From positions 1-30,781 of the forward strand of contig CAJOMK010000002.1 of the NCBI GenBank assembly GCA_905235495.1: DNA of 30,781 nt, read 5' to 3'. A program made the position numbers and the translations under genes. Under the pieces are notes generated by a model, which was not told the DNA's origin, did no database searches, and was given only the letters and a program-made list of their open reading frames with translations. This document shows positions 1 through 8,445 of this stretch, piece after piece. This DNA is from an uncultured Methanobrevibacter sp. Its GTDB lineage: Archaea; Methanobacteriota; Methanobacteria; Methanobacteriales; Methanobacteriaceae. The first letter of the stretch is position 1. The number at the start of each line of letters is the position of its first letter.

Positions 1-66
1 AATAGCTATCGCTAAGATAATCACTAAAATAAGTATTAACTTTGATTTATTGTTATTTGGAACCAT
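1..66 (-). CDS. N-terminus of a membrane or exported protein (partial)
   Basis: An ATG at 66 on the minus strand opens a frame that runs off the window edge after 22 codons. It encodes a short polar, lysine-containing head (MVPNNNKSK) followed by an unbroken stretch of Leu, Ile, Val and Ala, as in a signal peptide or first membrane helix. A weak GAGAG lies 2-6 nt before the ATG. It sits 73 bp behind glmM on the same strand, with a hairpin between them. Too little is visible to assign a function. Confidence 0.5.
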   Translation of the reverse strand, partial: MVPNNNKSKLILILVIILAIAI

Positions 67-85
67 ACTCTCAAAAATATCAAAT

Positions 86-115
86 ATTAGAGAATAATTA
101 AAATTAATCTCTAAT
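86..115 (-). terminator. Hairpin downstream of glmM
   Basis: Perfect 8-bp arms ATTAGAGA (86-93) and TCTCTAAT (108-115) enclose a 14-nt A/T loop, in the gap between the glmM stop at 140 and the next start at 66. It could be a 3'-end structure for glmM or a processing site. No long U-run follows it on the minus strand, so the terminator role is inferred. Confidence 0.35.
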
Positions 116-139
116 CAATAGCTTAAAATAAATTTTTAA

Positions 140-1500
140 TTAATTTTTGTATTTTTCCACCAAACCGATTCCCCAACTAGCCATTTCATTAGCTTTTTCT
201 TGAGAGTCAGATTCAGCAAAACATCTGAAGATTGGTTCAGTACCTGAAGGTCTGATAATTACCCAACCATCTTCTTTTAGGATTTTTACACCATCAGTTG
301 TATCAAGTTCAAAGTCAGTTGTTTCCTTGATCTCATCTGCAATCTTGTTCATAACTTCTTGCTTTAAATCATCAGGACATTCCACTTTCAATTTTTCCTG
401 ATAATAAACTGGAAGCTCTGCTACAAGTTCAGACAATGGCTTATCCTCTTTTACAAGAATTTCAAGAATCTTTGCTACAGTCATAGCTGCATCTCTTCCA
501 TAGACAAAGTCTGGGAAAATTAAACCACCGTTTTCTTCTCCACCGAACAATCCATCAGTATCCTTGAGTTTTCTTGCAACAAGCAAATCTCCAACAGCAG
601 TAGCTATAACTTCACCGCCAAACTCTTCTGCGATATCATAAATAGCTTGAGAAGTAGCTACAGTAGTGACAATGATACCTCCACCATTTTCCTTTAACAT
701 GTGCTTTTCAACAAGTGCAAAGGTCTTGTCTCCTAAAATGAAGTTTCCTTTCTCATCAATGCAAATGGTCCTGTCTGCATCACCGTCATGAGCAAGACCA
801 ATGTCTGCACCTAAATTTTTAACGGTTATAATCAAGTCTTGGAGATTTGGTTCAATAGGTTCTGGGTCTCTTCCTGGGAAAAATCCATCAGCCTGACAAT
901 TGATGGTTGTTACTTCACATCCTAATTCCTTAAGAATATATGGGGCAGTGAAACATCCTGCTCCGGAACCACAATCAACTACAACCTTAAGCTTTCTATT
1001 TCTGATTGCCTCTGTGTCAACTCTCTTTAAGGTTTCAGCAATATACTCATTAATTATAGTGTCATTAGTGAATCGTTCACCAATCTTATCCCAAGAAGCC
1101 CTATTAGGTTCACTGTCGAAGTATAATTTTTCCACTTCCATTTCCATATCGTCTGGAGTTCCTATACCGAACTCATCCACAAATTTCAAACCATTATACT
1201 TTGGAGGATTGTGAGAAGCGGTTACAATAATTCCTCCATCATAGTAATTTCTTACAGCATATTGAATAGCTGGTGTTGGAAGAATTCCTAAATCTACAAC
1301 ATCACATCCTGAAGAAAGCAAACCTGCGGTGATTGCATATTTAAGCATATGAGTGCTTGCCCTTGTATCTCCTCCAATAGCTACAGTTCCTTGAACAATA
1401 GATCCATAACTTGCTGCCAGGCGTGAAGCAAATTCCGGAGTTAAAAATCATTTGCTGTTCTCCTTACACCGAATGTACCAAATAATCTTTTTTCCACCAT
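140..1500 (-). pseudogene. glmM: Phosphoglucosamine mutase, frameshifted near the N-terminus
   Basis: Archaeal GlmM-type phosphohexomutase, which converts glucosamine-6-P to glucosamine-1-P for UDP-GlcNAc and pseudomurein or glycan synthesis. Visible family motifs are the phosphoserine loop TASHNP (Ser about residue 96 once repaired), the metal loop DGDADR, the sugar-binding GGEENGG and the C-terminal phosphate-binding RPSGTEP. The natural start is the ATG at 1500, preceded by AAAGGT; it encodes MVEKRLFGTFGVRRTAND and then meets TAA at 1443-1441. Adding one base to the five-T run (plus-strand A run 1443-1447) restores LTPEFASRLAA and joins the 402-aa remainder, giving 453 aa, the usual family length. 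As read, only an internal ATG at 1348 opens the long frame. The gene should be essential, so a sequence error is more likely than true inactivation. Confidence 0.88.
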
Positions 1501-1547
1501 TTTATGACCTTTATAAAATAAATAATTAAATCAATTAAATTACATAA

Positions 1548-1598
1548 TAAAGTAATTTGAATTACTTTAAATCTAAATATATTTTTGTTTATAAAGTT
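1548..1598 (-). promoter_or_regulatory. Putative glmM promoter with a dyad at the expected start site
   Basis: Reading toward glmM there are TATA-like boxes at 1598-1590 (TTTATAAAC) and 1584-1575 (AAATATATT). A perfect dyad follows, with 10-bp arms TAAAGTAATT (1548-1557) and AATTACTTTA (1560-1569) and a 2-bp centre. The dyad falls where transcription would begin about 25 nt after the TATA box, so it may be an operator. It could also be the 3' hairpin of the OB-fold gene that ends at 1622. Confidence 0.35.
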
Positions 1599-1621
1599 TA
1601 AATATTTTATTAAAAATTAAC

Positions 1622-1984
1622 TTAGGAAACCAGTTTAATGGAATTTGAATTAGATAAAATCAACTCCATTGAAGACTTATATTCGGTTATGCTTCCGATA
1701 ACTTTTACCTTATGATTCTTAAAACTATTTAAATCATTTCCTGCCTCATTAAGCTCAACTAAAGTCGATTCAAAAACTATTAGATTTATCTTTCCTGAAC
1801 CATCATTCAGCTCTATAAAACATGAACTGCCACTGGAGGATTCCTTTATTGATTCAACCACTCCCGTGACAGCTACAGCCTCACCGATATTATTTCTTGT
1901 GATGTCCTTTATCTGGATTTCCTTAGGTTCAATATAGGATGCAAAAGCAAGCATCCCAATAATTCCCACAAGAGATGTAATCAA
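1622..1984 (-). CDS. Membrane-anchored OB-fold protein
   Basis: Small protein with an N-terminal hydrophobic helix (ITSLVGIIGMLAFASYI) followed by one OB-fold domain: beta strands around GEAVAVTGVVESI, CFIELNDGSGKINLIVFE, KVKVIGSITEY and SSMELILSN. This is typical of nucleic-acid-binding OB domains (tRNA-anticodon/exonuclease VII type). The ligand is unknown, and the anchor suggests action at the membrane. The start is uncertain. The TTG at 1984 has no ribosome site, while the frame stays open upstream through ITDEKIFKLAL to an ATT at 2014 that is preceded by TGTGAT. The missing ATG/GTG may mean an ATT start or a mutated start. It is the gene upstream of glmM but is separated from it by about 120 bp. 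Confidence 0.7.
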   Translation of the reverse strand: MITSLVGIIGMLAFASYIEPKEIQIKDITRNNIGEAVAVTGVVESIKESSSGSSCFIELNDGSGKINLIVFESTLVELNEAGNDLNSFKNHKVKVIGSITEYKSSMELILSNSNSIKLVS

Positions 1985-2261
1985 TGCAAGCTTAAATATT
2001 TTCTCATCTGTAATTTGAATAATATCACAACCATATCTATTTGTAAAACTTGATTAAATCAATATATTTAACTAATAACTTATAAATATAACTTAAAATC
2101 AGTATTGAGAAACAAATATTACTATAATATACTAATAAACAACTAAAATTGCTTTTTATTTAGAACAATCCAATAAAAATGTAATTTATGAAACCTTTAA
2201 AAAATCATGACAAGATTAGAGATTTCTCATCAAAACACAAAAAACAATATTAAAAAAATTA

Positions 2262-2270
2262 TTTATATTA
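2262..2270 (+). promoter_or_regulatory. TATA box of the glycosyltransferase gene
   Basis: TTTATATTA preceded by an A-rich BRE-like stretch lies 50 bp before the ATG at 2320. This places the transcription start near 2290 and leaves a leader of about 30 nt carrying the ribosome site AGGTAGG. Confidence 0.45.
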
Positions 2271-2319
2271 ACAAAGCAAAACTAATAAATAATAAAATGT
2301 GAATTAGGTAGGAACTTAA

Positions 2320-3360
2320 ATGTCTTTAAAGAATATGATTTTATCCAATAGCAGCCAGTTTAATCATTATAAAAATGAAAACGCTAAATTAAAAAAAGAA
2401 AATAAAAAGCTTAAAAAGGAAATAGAAAACATCAAATTCAACGAAGAGTTTGAAGAGGGCATAAGCATTATTATTCCAACATACAAAGGCAAAAATCATA
2501 TAAGACCACTATTGGACTCCCTTCAAGAGCAAACCTTGGAATTTGACAAATATGAAATCATTTTTATAATCAACGGAAAGCTTGATTCAACCATAGACAT
2601 ATTGAAAGAATTCACAGAGAAAAACAAGGATATGAATGTAATTATTGTACATACTAAAACTCCTGGAGTCTCCAATGCAAGAAATATTGCATTAAAAATT
2701 GTCAATAAGCAGTATACCGGATTCATAGACGATGATGATTTCATTAGCCCTAATTATTTGAAATCACTTTATGAACATTCAAGACCAAATAGGGTAGTCA
2801 TGAGTAATTTTGTAGACATAAATGAAGAAACTGGTGAAGAAATGGAATCACGCTTATTGCCATTCTCCACAACAGAATCTGGAGTGATAAAAGGTGCCCC
2901 TGTTTCTTTTCAGTCATTAAGCGTGATAACCACTGCAAAATCCGTACCTACTTATGCTGCAAAATCAGTCCAATTCAATACAGAGCTAAGAAATGGAGTG
3001 GACATATCCTACTATTCAAGATTATATCCAAAATTTGATTTTGAATTTTATTTGGTTGATAAGAAAGAGGAAGCTACATACTATAGATTACAGAGGACTG
3101 GATCAATATCCAGACAGGAAAATTCCTATGAATTCAGCATATTGGGACGTTTAAAAGTAATAGATGACATAGATTCTATGTTCAAAGTTACAAATAATAA
3201 GAAATATATTAAATATCTAAAAATTAGAACCAATTCACAAACCAGCTTTATTGTAAAATACCTTAAGGAACACCCTGAAGATAGAGAAAAAGTCCTAAAT
3301 GAAATTAAAAAGCATAATTACAATTATTTCCCATATGAAAAGTTGGAAATAAATGAATAA
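2320..3360 (+). CDS. Family 2 glycosyltransferase with N-terminal coiled coil
   Basis: Residues 16-40 are a Lys/Glu/Asn-rich coiled coil (KNENAKLKKENKKLKKEIEN). From about residue 47 a GT-A fold begins: the nucleotide-binding strand ISIIIPTYKG, then TPGVSNARN, then the metal site FIDDDDF at 136-141, which replaces the usual DxD. The C-terminal third (residues 190-346) lacks motifs I can name. No membrane helix is evident, so it probably acts on the cytosolic face. Methanobrevibacter species carry many such enzymes for cell-surface glycans, but donor and acceptor cannot be read from the sequence. The ATG has AGGTAGG 8 nt upstream. It stands alone on the plus strand between two minus-strand blocks and converges with the ligase gene. 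Confidence 0.85.
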   Translation: MSLKNMILSNSSQFNHYKNENAKLKKENKKLKKEIENIKFNEEFEEGISIIIPTYKGKNHIRPLLDSLQEQTLEFDKYEIIFIINGKLDSTIDILKEFTEKNKDMNVIIVHTKTPGVSNARNIALKIVNKQYTGFIDDDDFISPNYLKSLYEHSRPNRVVMSNFVDINEETGEEMESRLLPFSTTESGVIKGAPVSFQSLSVITTAKSVPTYAAKSVQFNTELRNGVDISYYSRLYPKFDFEFYLVDKKEEATYYRLQRTGSISRQENSYEFSILGRLKVIDDIDSMFKVTNNKKYIKYLKIRTNSQTSFIVKYLKEHPEDREKVLNEIKKHNYNYFPYEKLEINE

Positions 3361-3372
3361 TAAAATAAAATA

Positions 3373-3418
3373 AAAAAATAAGAAAAATAAAAAAAATAAG
3401 ATTAAACTAAAAAAAGAT
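3373..3418. terminator. Convergent A/T-run region between glycosyltransferase and ligase genes
   Basis: The 63-bp gap between the two convergent stop codons is almost all A-runs on plus, meaning several U-runs (up to eight) in the ligase transcript. Archaeal RNA polymerase terminates on such U-tracts without a hairpin, so this is a plausible ligase terminator. For the plus-strand gene the run is A-rich and no terminator is evident. Confidence 0.4.
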
Positions 3419-3423
3419 TAGAA

Positions 3424-5073
3424 TTAACCTTTATACATAGATTCTAATCTTTCTATTGTATCAATATCTTCTACACCCTTATCTGTCCTAATGCTTTTAA
3501 CTATTGGGAAACGCAATGAATAACCTGCAGGATACTCTGAGCTTTTTACAATTTCACTGTAGGACACTTCAAAAACAATTCTTGGATGGACAGTTATGTG
3601 GGTTCCCTTTTCGCTGATTTTAAGATCTTCCATCATCTTAGTGAGCCTTGTCAAATCATCATCTGAAAGACCTGATCCAATATGAGTAATGGTTTGAAGC
3701 TCACCGAATTCATCACGAAGGGCGATTTCACAAGACCCTATATATTCTCCTCTTTTACCAGTCCCTTTTACTCCACCTACAACAACAGCGTCCAATGTTT
3801 CAGGTTCCGCTTTAAATTTAAGCATTTTCTTTCCACGGATTCCAGGAATATATGGTTCAGCACAGTTTTTAATCATTATTCCTTCATCACCTTCTATTGA
3901 CTTATTGAATAAGTTTATAGCATCATCTATATTTTCAGGACCTACCTTTACAATATCACTTAGATTCAACTCTGAATGTGAGCAATCTACAATACTTTCC
4001 ATGATTTTCCTACGCTTTATGATTGGCTCATCTACTGTTGGCTCCTTAAAGTAAAGCAAATCATATAAGAATATCTTTATAGGGACATTCTGCATCGCTT
4101 CATGAATGTCATACTTTCTTCTTACCCTTTGCAATACGGTTTGGAATGGAAGAGGATTATCGTCTCTAAATCCTACTATTTCACCTTCTACGATAAAGTC
4201 TTCATCTGGGAAACCTTCACGTATAACTTCAACAGCATCTGGGAAAGCATGTGTTACATTTTCCAATTGGCGAGTGAATAAAGTGATTTCATCACCTCTC
4301 TTATGGAATTGAGTACGGAAACCATCGTATTTGGTTTCACAAAGTGCACAACCCATCTCTTCAATGCTTATGCCTATACCTTCAGACAATTGTGCTAACA
4401 TTGGCTTCACAGGCCTTCCAGGAACCAAATTCAATTTCTTAAGACCATCTTCCCCTTCTTCCATTGCCACTTTTGCAACAAGACCTAAATCATTTGTCAA
4501 CATATGAGCCCTTTCAGCAACTGCCTTGTCAACATCAAAGGCTTGGGATATTGCATCACGAAGAATTCCTTCACCTACACCTATCCTAAGCTCTTCCAAA
4601 ATAGTTCTGCAAATATATTTGGCCTCTTTACCAGAAGCGGAAGATAAGAGTTCAAGAATATTTGATATTTTACGGGCAGTGGACCTGCTTCCAGTGATTG
4701 TTGACAATTTCCTTAATTGATTATAAACAAAACTGACAGCCAAAGGTTGTGAGAAAAATGTCATTTGAGCCTTTTTGGTGTATAATTTTTCTGCAGCGGC
4801 TCCAATATCCCCTTCATCACGAATGGCATCTTCAACTACATCTACAGAAACTCCTACTGCATCTCCAACAGCTTTCATAACAAGTTTATCGCCTATTCCC
4901 TGTTCCTCTTCACTCCAAGAAGGGAAAACACTACCTAAAGCCATTAAAGTGATTTTCTCCAAATCATCTTCTTCAACGGTTTTAAGAAAATCCGCTAAAA
5001 TATCTGTTTTTTCCAATCTTTTTGTAGTGGCCCCTAATGCTTCATAAACATTAACAAGTTCCTGATATTTCAT
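3424..5073 (-). CDS. lig: ATP-dependent DNA ligase
   Basis: Replicative archaeal DNA ligase (EC 6.5.1.1-type), which seals Okazaki fragments and repair nicks. Residues 1-220 form the helical DNA-binding domain. The nucleotidyltransferase core starts near 245 with motif I ETKYDGFR, with Lys248 as the adenylated lysine. It continues with motif III (EGEIVGF), motif IV (EGIMIKN) and motif V (MLKFKAE). The OB domain occupies roughly 430-549. At 549 aa it is standard length for euryarchaeal enzymes. Motif I has Phe where Glu is common after YDG. The ATG has GGAG upstream and starts 23 bp behind thiC, so the two genes are probably co-transcribed although their functions are unrelated. Confidence 0.95.
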   Translation of the reverse strand: MKYQELVNVYEALGATTKRLEKTDILADFLKTVEEDDLEKITLMALGSVFPSWSEEEQGIGDKLVMKAVGDAVGVSVDVVEDAIRDEGDIGAAAEKLYTKKAQMTFFSQPLAVSFVYNQLRKLSTITGSRSTARKISNILELLSSASGKEAKYICRTILEELRIGVGEGILRDAISQAFDVDKAVAERAHMLTNDLGLVAKVAMEEGEDGLKKLNLVPGRPVKPMLAQLSEGIGISIEEMGCALCETKYDGFRTQFHKRGDEITLFTRQLENVTHAFPDAVEVIREGFPDEDFIVEGEIVGFRDDNPLPFQTVLQRVRRKYDIHEAMQNVPIKIFLYDLLYFKEPTVDEPIIKRRKIMESIVDCSHSELNLSDIVKVGPENIDDAINLFNKSIEGDEGIMIKNCAEPYIPGIRGKKMLKFKAEPETLDAVVVGGVKGTGKRGEYIGSCEIALRDEFGELQTITHIGSGLSDDDLTRLTKMMEDLKISEKGTHITVHPRIVFEVSYSEIVKSSEYPAGYSLRFPIVKSIRTDKGVEDIDTIERLESMYKG

Positions 5074-5096
5074 TTTCCTATCTCCAAAATAACTGT

Positions 5097-6371
5097 TTAA
5101 AAGTCACCTTTAGCTATTTTAACTGCACAATACTCTCCACACATGGCACACATTTCATCATCATCAAGTTCACATTTGTTTCTATAATGTCTTGGCTTGA
5201 CATTATCAAAAGCAAGGTCAAATTGACCTTCCCAATCAAAGTTTTTCCTTGCAGTAGCCATTTTCACTTCCTTTTCCCAAGCAGTTTCCAAACCTAATGC
5301 AACATCTGCAGCTTGAGCAGCTATCTTGCTTGCAATTACTCCTTCCTTAACATCTTCAAGGAAAGGCAATGACAAATGTTCTGCAGGTGTTACATAACAG
5401 AGGAAATCAGCACCGCTTGAAGCTGCAATAGCTCCTCCAATAGCTGAAGTAATATGATCATAACCTGGTGCCAAGTCTGTAACGATTGGACCTAAAACAT
5501 AAAATGGAGCACCATGACATAATGTCTTTTGAATTTCCATATTGGATCTGATTTGATTTAATGGAACATGACCAGGACCTTCAACCATTGTTTGGACCCC
5601 TGCATCCTGAGCCCTTTTGACAAGTGTTCCTAAAGTAACCAATTCCTGAATCTGGGAAGTGTCAGTAGCATCAGAAAGGCATCCTGGACGAAGTCCATCC
5701 CCTAAGGAAAGAGTGATATCATATTCCAAAGCAATCTCAAGAAGATAATCATAATTTGCATATAATGGGTTTTCCTTTTCATTATGCAAAATCCATGAAG
5801 CAAGGAAAGTTCCACCTCTACTTACAATACCCATCATCCTTTTAGCAGCTTGTAATTTTTGTACTAAATCCTGATTAATACCACAGTGAAGGGTCATGAA
5901 ATCAACACCATCTTTAGCTTGATGAATGATTGAATTAAAGATATCATCTTCATCCATATCGATGATTTCATTGCCTTTATTTAATGTAATAACTCCTGCT
6001 TCATAAATTGGAACAGTTCCTATAGGTACATCTACAGCACATATAATCTTTTCTCTGAATTCAAGCAGTTTAGGACCAGTACTTAAGTCCATAATTGCAT
6101 CTGCACCAAAATCTACAGATAATTTTGCCTTTTTGATTTCCAAATCAATATCCTCGATTTTACTGGAGGACCCTATATTAGCATTGATTTTAGTGGTTAA
6201 TCCTTTACCGATACCGCATACCTTTGTCTCTCTTCCAATATTCTTTGGTATTACAATGGTTCCATTAGCCACTCCCCTTAATATTTTATCTGTATCTATC
6301 CTTTCAAGTTCTGCAACAGCTTCCATTTCAGGAGTAATGTTTCCTTTCTTAGCTTCAGTCATCTGTGTCAT
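5097..6371 (-). CDS. thiC: Phosphomethylpyrimidine synthase ThiC
   Basis: Radical SAM enzyme converting aminoimidazole ribotide (AIR) to HMP-P, the pyrimidine of thiamine. Core motifs are GADAIMDLSTG, the zinc-site regions GDGLRPG, EGPGHVP and LGPIVTD, and the C-terminal cluster-binding cysteines CAMCGEYC (Cys408, Cys411, Cys415). The last spacing is three residues where bacterial ThiC has four. I take this as the shorter archaeal form and not as a defect. Length is 424 aa, typical of archaea. The ATG at 6371 follows AGGGTG. I saw no TPP-riboswitch motif such as CTGAGA upstream. Ligase follows after 23 bp. Confidence 0.95.
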   Translation of the reverse strand: MTQMTEAKKGNITPEMEAVAELERIDTDKILRGVANGTIVIPKNIGRETKVCGIGKGLTTKINANIGSSSKIEDIDLEIKKAKLSVDFGADAIMDLSTGPKLLEFREKIICAVDVPIGTVPIYEAGVITLNKGNEIIDMDEDDIFNSIIHQAKDGVDFMTLHCGINQDLVQKLQAAKRMMGIVSRGGTFLASWILHNEKENPLYANYDYLLEIALEYDITLSLGDGLRPGCLSDATDTSQIQELVTLGTLVKRAQDAGVQTMVEGPGHVPLNQIRSNMEIQKTLCHGAPFYVLGPIVTDLAPGYDHITSAIGGAIAASSGADFLCYVTPAEHLSLPFLEDVKEGVIASKIAAQAADVALGLETAWEKEVKMATARKNFDWEGQFDLAFDNVKPRHYRNKCELDDDEMCAMCGEYCAVKIAKGDF

Positions 6372-6565
6372 TAAAGCACCCTTAATAATTTAAATCATTA
6401 ATTTGAAATATAATTCTAATAACCATAGAATTGAATAATCATTATATTGAATAAACATATTAAATAATCTATAACATATTAAGTTATGTAATTTATTATT
6501 TAATTAATTTGTCATATTATAGGTACCAAATAAAAACAGCACAAAAAATAGTAATGAAAAATTTA

Positions 6566-6615
6566 CTGAAAAAATTAAAAAAAGAAAAAATAATTGAAAA
6601 GTAAATATTTTCAAT
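6566..6615 (-). terminator. Terminator hairpin overlapping the SDR stop codon
   Basis: Perfect 8-bp arms ATTGAAAA (6593-6600) and TTTTCAAT (6608-6615) with a 7-nt loop. The upper arm shares its last base with the TAA of the SDR gene (6617-6615). On the minus strand the hairpin is followed at once by U-runs (6592-6566: ATTTTTTC, then seven T, then six T). This arrangement looks like an intrinsic terminator. Confidence 0.6.
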
Positions 6616-7385
6616 TATATACAGGTGTATCCACCGTCAACAGCAATTGATTGACCGGTTACGTAACCAGATTTAGGGGATGCTAAATATACAACAGTAG
6701 AGTCTAATTCTCCATCTACACCAGATCTTCCAATAGGTACAACAGTTTTAGTGTATGCTTTGTATTCTTCAGTTTCTAATAAGTCAATGGTTAATTCTGT
6801 TGGGAAGGTACCTGGACAGATTGCGTTTACAGTAATGTTGTATTTTGCCCATTCTGCTGCTAATTGTCTTGTGAGGTTTACTACTCCACCTTTTGCTACC
6901 GCATATGGGGAAGTTGGGGTTGCCATGGTTCCTACTAAACCAAACATGGATGCAGTGTTGATGATTCTTCCGTATTTTTGTGGAATCATAGCTTTTTTAG
7001 CTACTTCTCTGGACATTTTGAAAGTACCTGTAAGGTCTACATCTACAGTTTTGTTCCATTCCTCATCAGTTAATAATTCTGCTTCTTTTGTTGCACCATA
7101 TCCTGCGTTGTTGTGGAGAATATCAATTCTTCCAAAGTGGTCCATGATTTCTGCAACACATTTTTCTACACTTTCAGTATCGGTTATATCACAAACTACA
7201 CCAATGCAGTCTACACCAAGCTCGTTGATTTCTTCTGATACTTGGTTTAATCTTTCTTGTCTTCTTCCAGTTACTACAATATTTGCACCGTATCTGGCAT
7301 ATGCTTTTGCCATTTGTACTCCGATACCGGAGGATGCACCGCTTACTACAGCAACTTGTCCTTGTAAATTAAATAAATCATTCAT
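6615..7385 (-). CDS. SDR-family NAD(P)-dependent oxidoreductase
   Basis: Classical short-chain dehydrogenase of 256 aa. The Rossmann motif GASSGIG is at 16-22, and the basic pair Arg41-Arg42 after the second strand suggests NADPH. NNAG is at 92-95. The catalytic set is Ser146, Tyr161 and Lys165 (YAVAK), with CPGTF and a C-terminal VDGGYTCI. Ser to Tyr is 15 residues apart, two more than usual. The position normally held by the tetrad Asn is Asp117, as in VDVDLTG. It resembles 3-oxoacyl-ACP reductase, gluconate dehydrogenase and glucose dehydrogenase types; the substrate cannot be chosen. Its ATG has GGAG 7 nt upstream. It is monocistronic, with its own terminator and a structured leader. Confidence 0.9.
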   Translation of the reverse strand: MNDLFNLQGQVAVVSGASSGIGVQMAKAYARYGANIVVTGRRQERLNQVSEEINELGVDCIGVVCDITDTESVEKCVAEIMDHFGRIDILHNNAGYGATKEAELLTDEEWNKTVDVDLTGTFKMSREVAKKAMIPQKYGRIINTASMFGLVGTMATPTSPYAVAKGGVVNLTRQLAAEWAKYNITVNAICPGTFPTELTIDLLETEEYKAYTKTVVPIGRSGVDGELDSTVVYLASPKSGYVTGQSIAVDGGYTCI

Positions 7386-7399
7386 TTTTTCATCTCCAT

Positions 7400-7425
7400 A
7401 AATAGCCTTTATAAGGCCACTATTT
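7400..7425 (-). promoter_or_regulatory. Leader hairpin next to the SDR ribosome site
   Basis: GCCTT (7405-7409) pairs with AAGGC (7413-7417) around TAT, and flanking AAATAG and CTATTT extend the stem with a small bulge. The structure ends 5 nt upstream of the GGAG (7395-7392), so folding could affect ribosome access. The role is inferred. Confidence 0.35.
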
Positions 7426-7450
7426 TTACAAATAATTATGTTTTTCCTAA

Positions 7451-7500
7451 CTTATAAACTTAACACATTTCAGTTTTTTATAAATTTAACTAGGTTAAAT
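7451..7500 (-). promoter_or_regulatory. SDR promoter region with an inverted repeat
   Basis: Two TATA-like boxes on minus, about 7486-7475 (TTTATAAAAA) and 7459-7451 (GTTTATAAG), could drive the SDR gene. Directly upstream is the dyad ATTTAAC-TAG-GTTAAAT (7484-7500), which overlaps the distal box and would suit a repressor or activator. The rest of the 486-bp gap (7501-7871) is plain A/T-rich DNA in which I see no gene. Confidence 0.4.
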
Positions 7501-7871
7501 CATATGTTTTTTAATATTTATTATAATTTTGTAGAAAAATATTAAATTTTATTAAACAATATTCATTTGATAAACTTAAGTTTAGACAATCAACATCATC
7601 GATTTACTTAAAAAATATACGTAACAAAAAGCCCTCTTAAAACACCATAACAAAATCATTTTATTTATTTAACTTATTTTATTTTTAAAAATCAAAACTT
7701 CCATTTAATACTATTTTTAAAAAAAAACTTTTAAAAAAAAGAAAATAAGATTAAAAAATAATTTAAAAATTTAAAAAGCAGTGCAAAAACGAAACTTAAA
7801 ATTATAAAAACAGATAAAATTTAAAAAAATAATTAATTAATAAAAATAGAAAAAAAATAATGATTTATTAT

Positions 7872-8294
7872 TTAATCATGAATTAATAAAACATCTTTTT
7901 CAGCGTTTTTAAGTACTTTTTCTGCAACGCTTCCAATAACAAACTTATGAAGTCCACTTTTACCAGAAGAAGCGATGATGATCAAATCACAATCTTCTTT
8001 TTCAGCAACTTTATTAATCTTTTCAGAAGGGAATCCTTTTTTAACCAAAGTTCTTACTTTAATGTCTTCATCAAACAATTCTTTCATAGCTTTTACATTA
8101 TCTTCAGCTTCTTTAACATCTGCCTTATTAGTTCTTTCTATATCTTTAGATCTCTGGAAAGCAGTTTTCCTTATTTCTATTACAACACCAAGAATAATAA
8201 TTTCTCCGCCTTCCGCCAATAATTTAGTAGCTCTTTCAACTTCACGTACTGAATATTCAGATCCGTCTGTTGGCAATAAAATTTTTTTATACAT
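7872..8294 (-). CDS. Universal stress protein (UspA family)
   Basis: Single-domain USP of 140 aa. The N-terminal strand KKILLPTDGSEYS carries the nucleotide-contacting Asp. The C-terminal signature ASSGKSGLHKFVIGSVAEKV matches the ATP-binding pattern G-2x-G-9x-G(S/T), except that the first Gly is Ala. ATP binding is therefore likely but not certain. The helical insert (residues 45-75) is rich in Lys and Glu. Such proteins are cytosolic, usually dimeric, and of unsettled physiological role. It has only a weak GGA before its ATG. A TATA-like CTTATATTAG lies around 8380-8371. U-runs after the stop (7861-7840) can end the transcript. No operon partner is visible. Confidence 0.9.
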   Translation of the reverse strand: MYKKILLPTDGSEYSVREVERATKLLAEGGEIIILGVVIEIRKTAFQRSKDIERTNKADVKEAEDNVKAMKELFDEDIKVRTLVKKGFPSEKINKVAEKEDCDLIIIASSGKSGLHKFVIGSVAEKVLKNAEKDVLLIHD

Positions 8295-8445
8295 AATTCC
8301 ACACTTAATTTTTAAAATACAAAACTCAAAATCTATAATAAAATATTTAAGTATTAGTATATTTATCTACCTAATATAAGTATATTATTAATAAAAATTT
8401 TAACTGTTTAAAAATATTGAAATTAAAACAACCATTATACAAAAG

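Noticed and set aside
900..1214. Plus-strand frame of 104 codons inside glmM
   Set aside because: Antisense shadow of a gene with all the GlmM motifs; no ribosome site or family resemblance.
6372..6592. Possible TPP riboswitch upstream of thiC
   Set aside because: No CTGAGA-type core or other recognisable part of the aptamer is present in the A/T-rich gap, and the ribosome site sits directly before the ATG.
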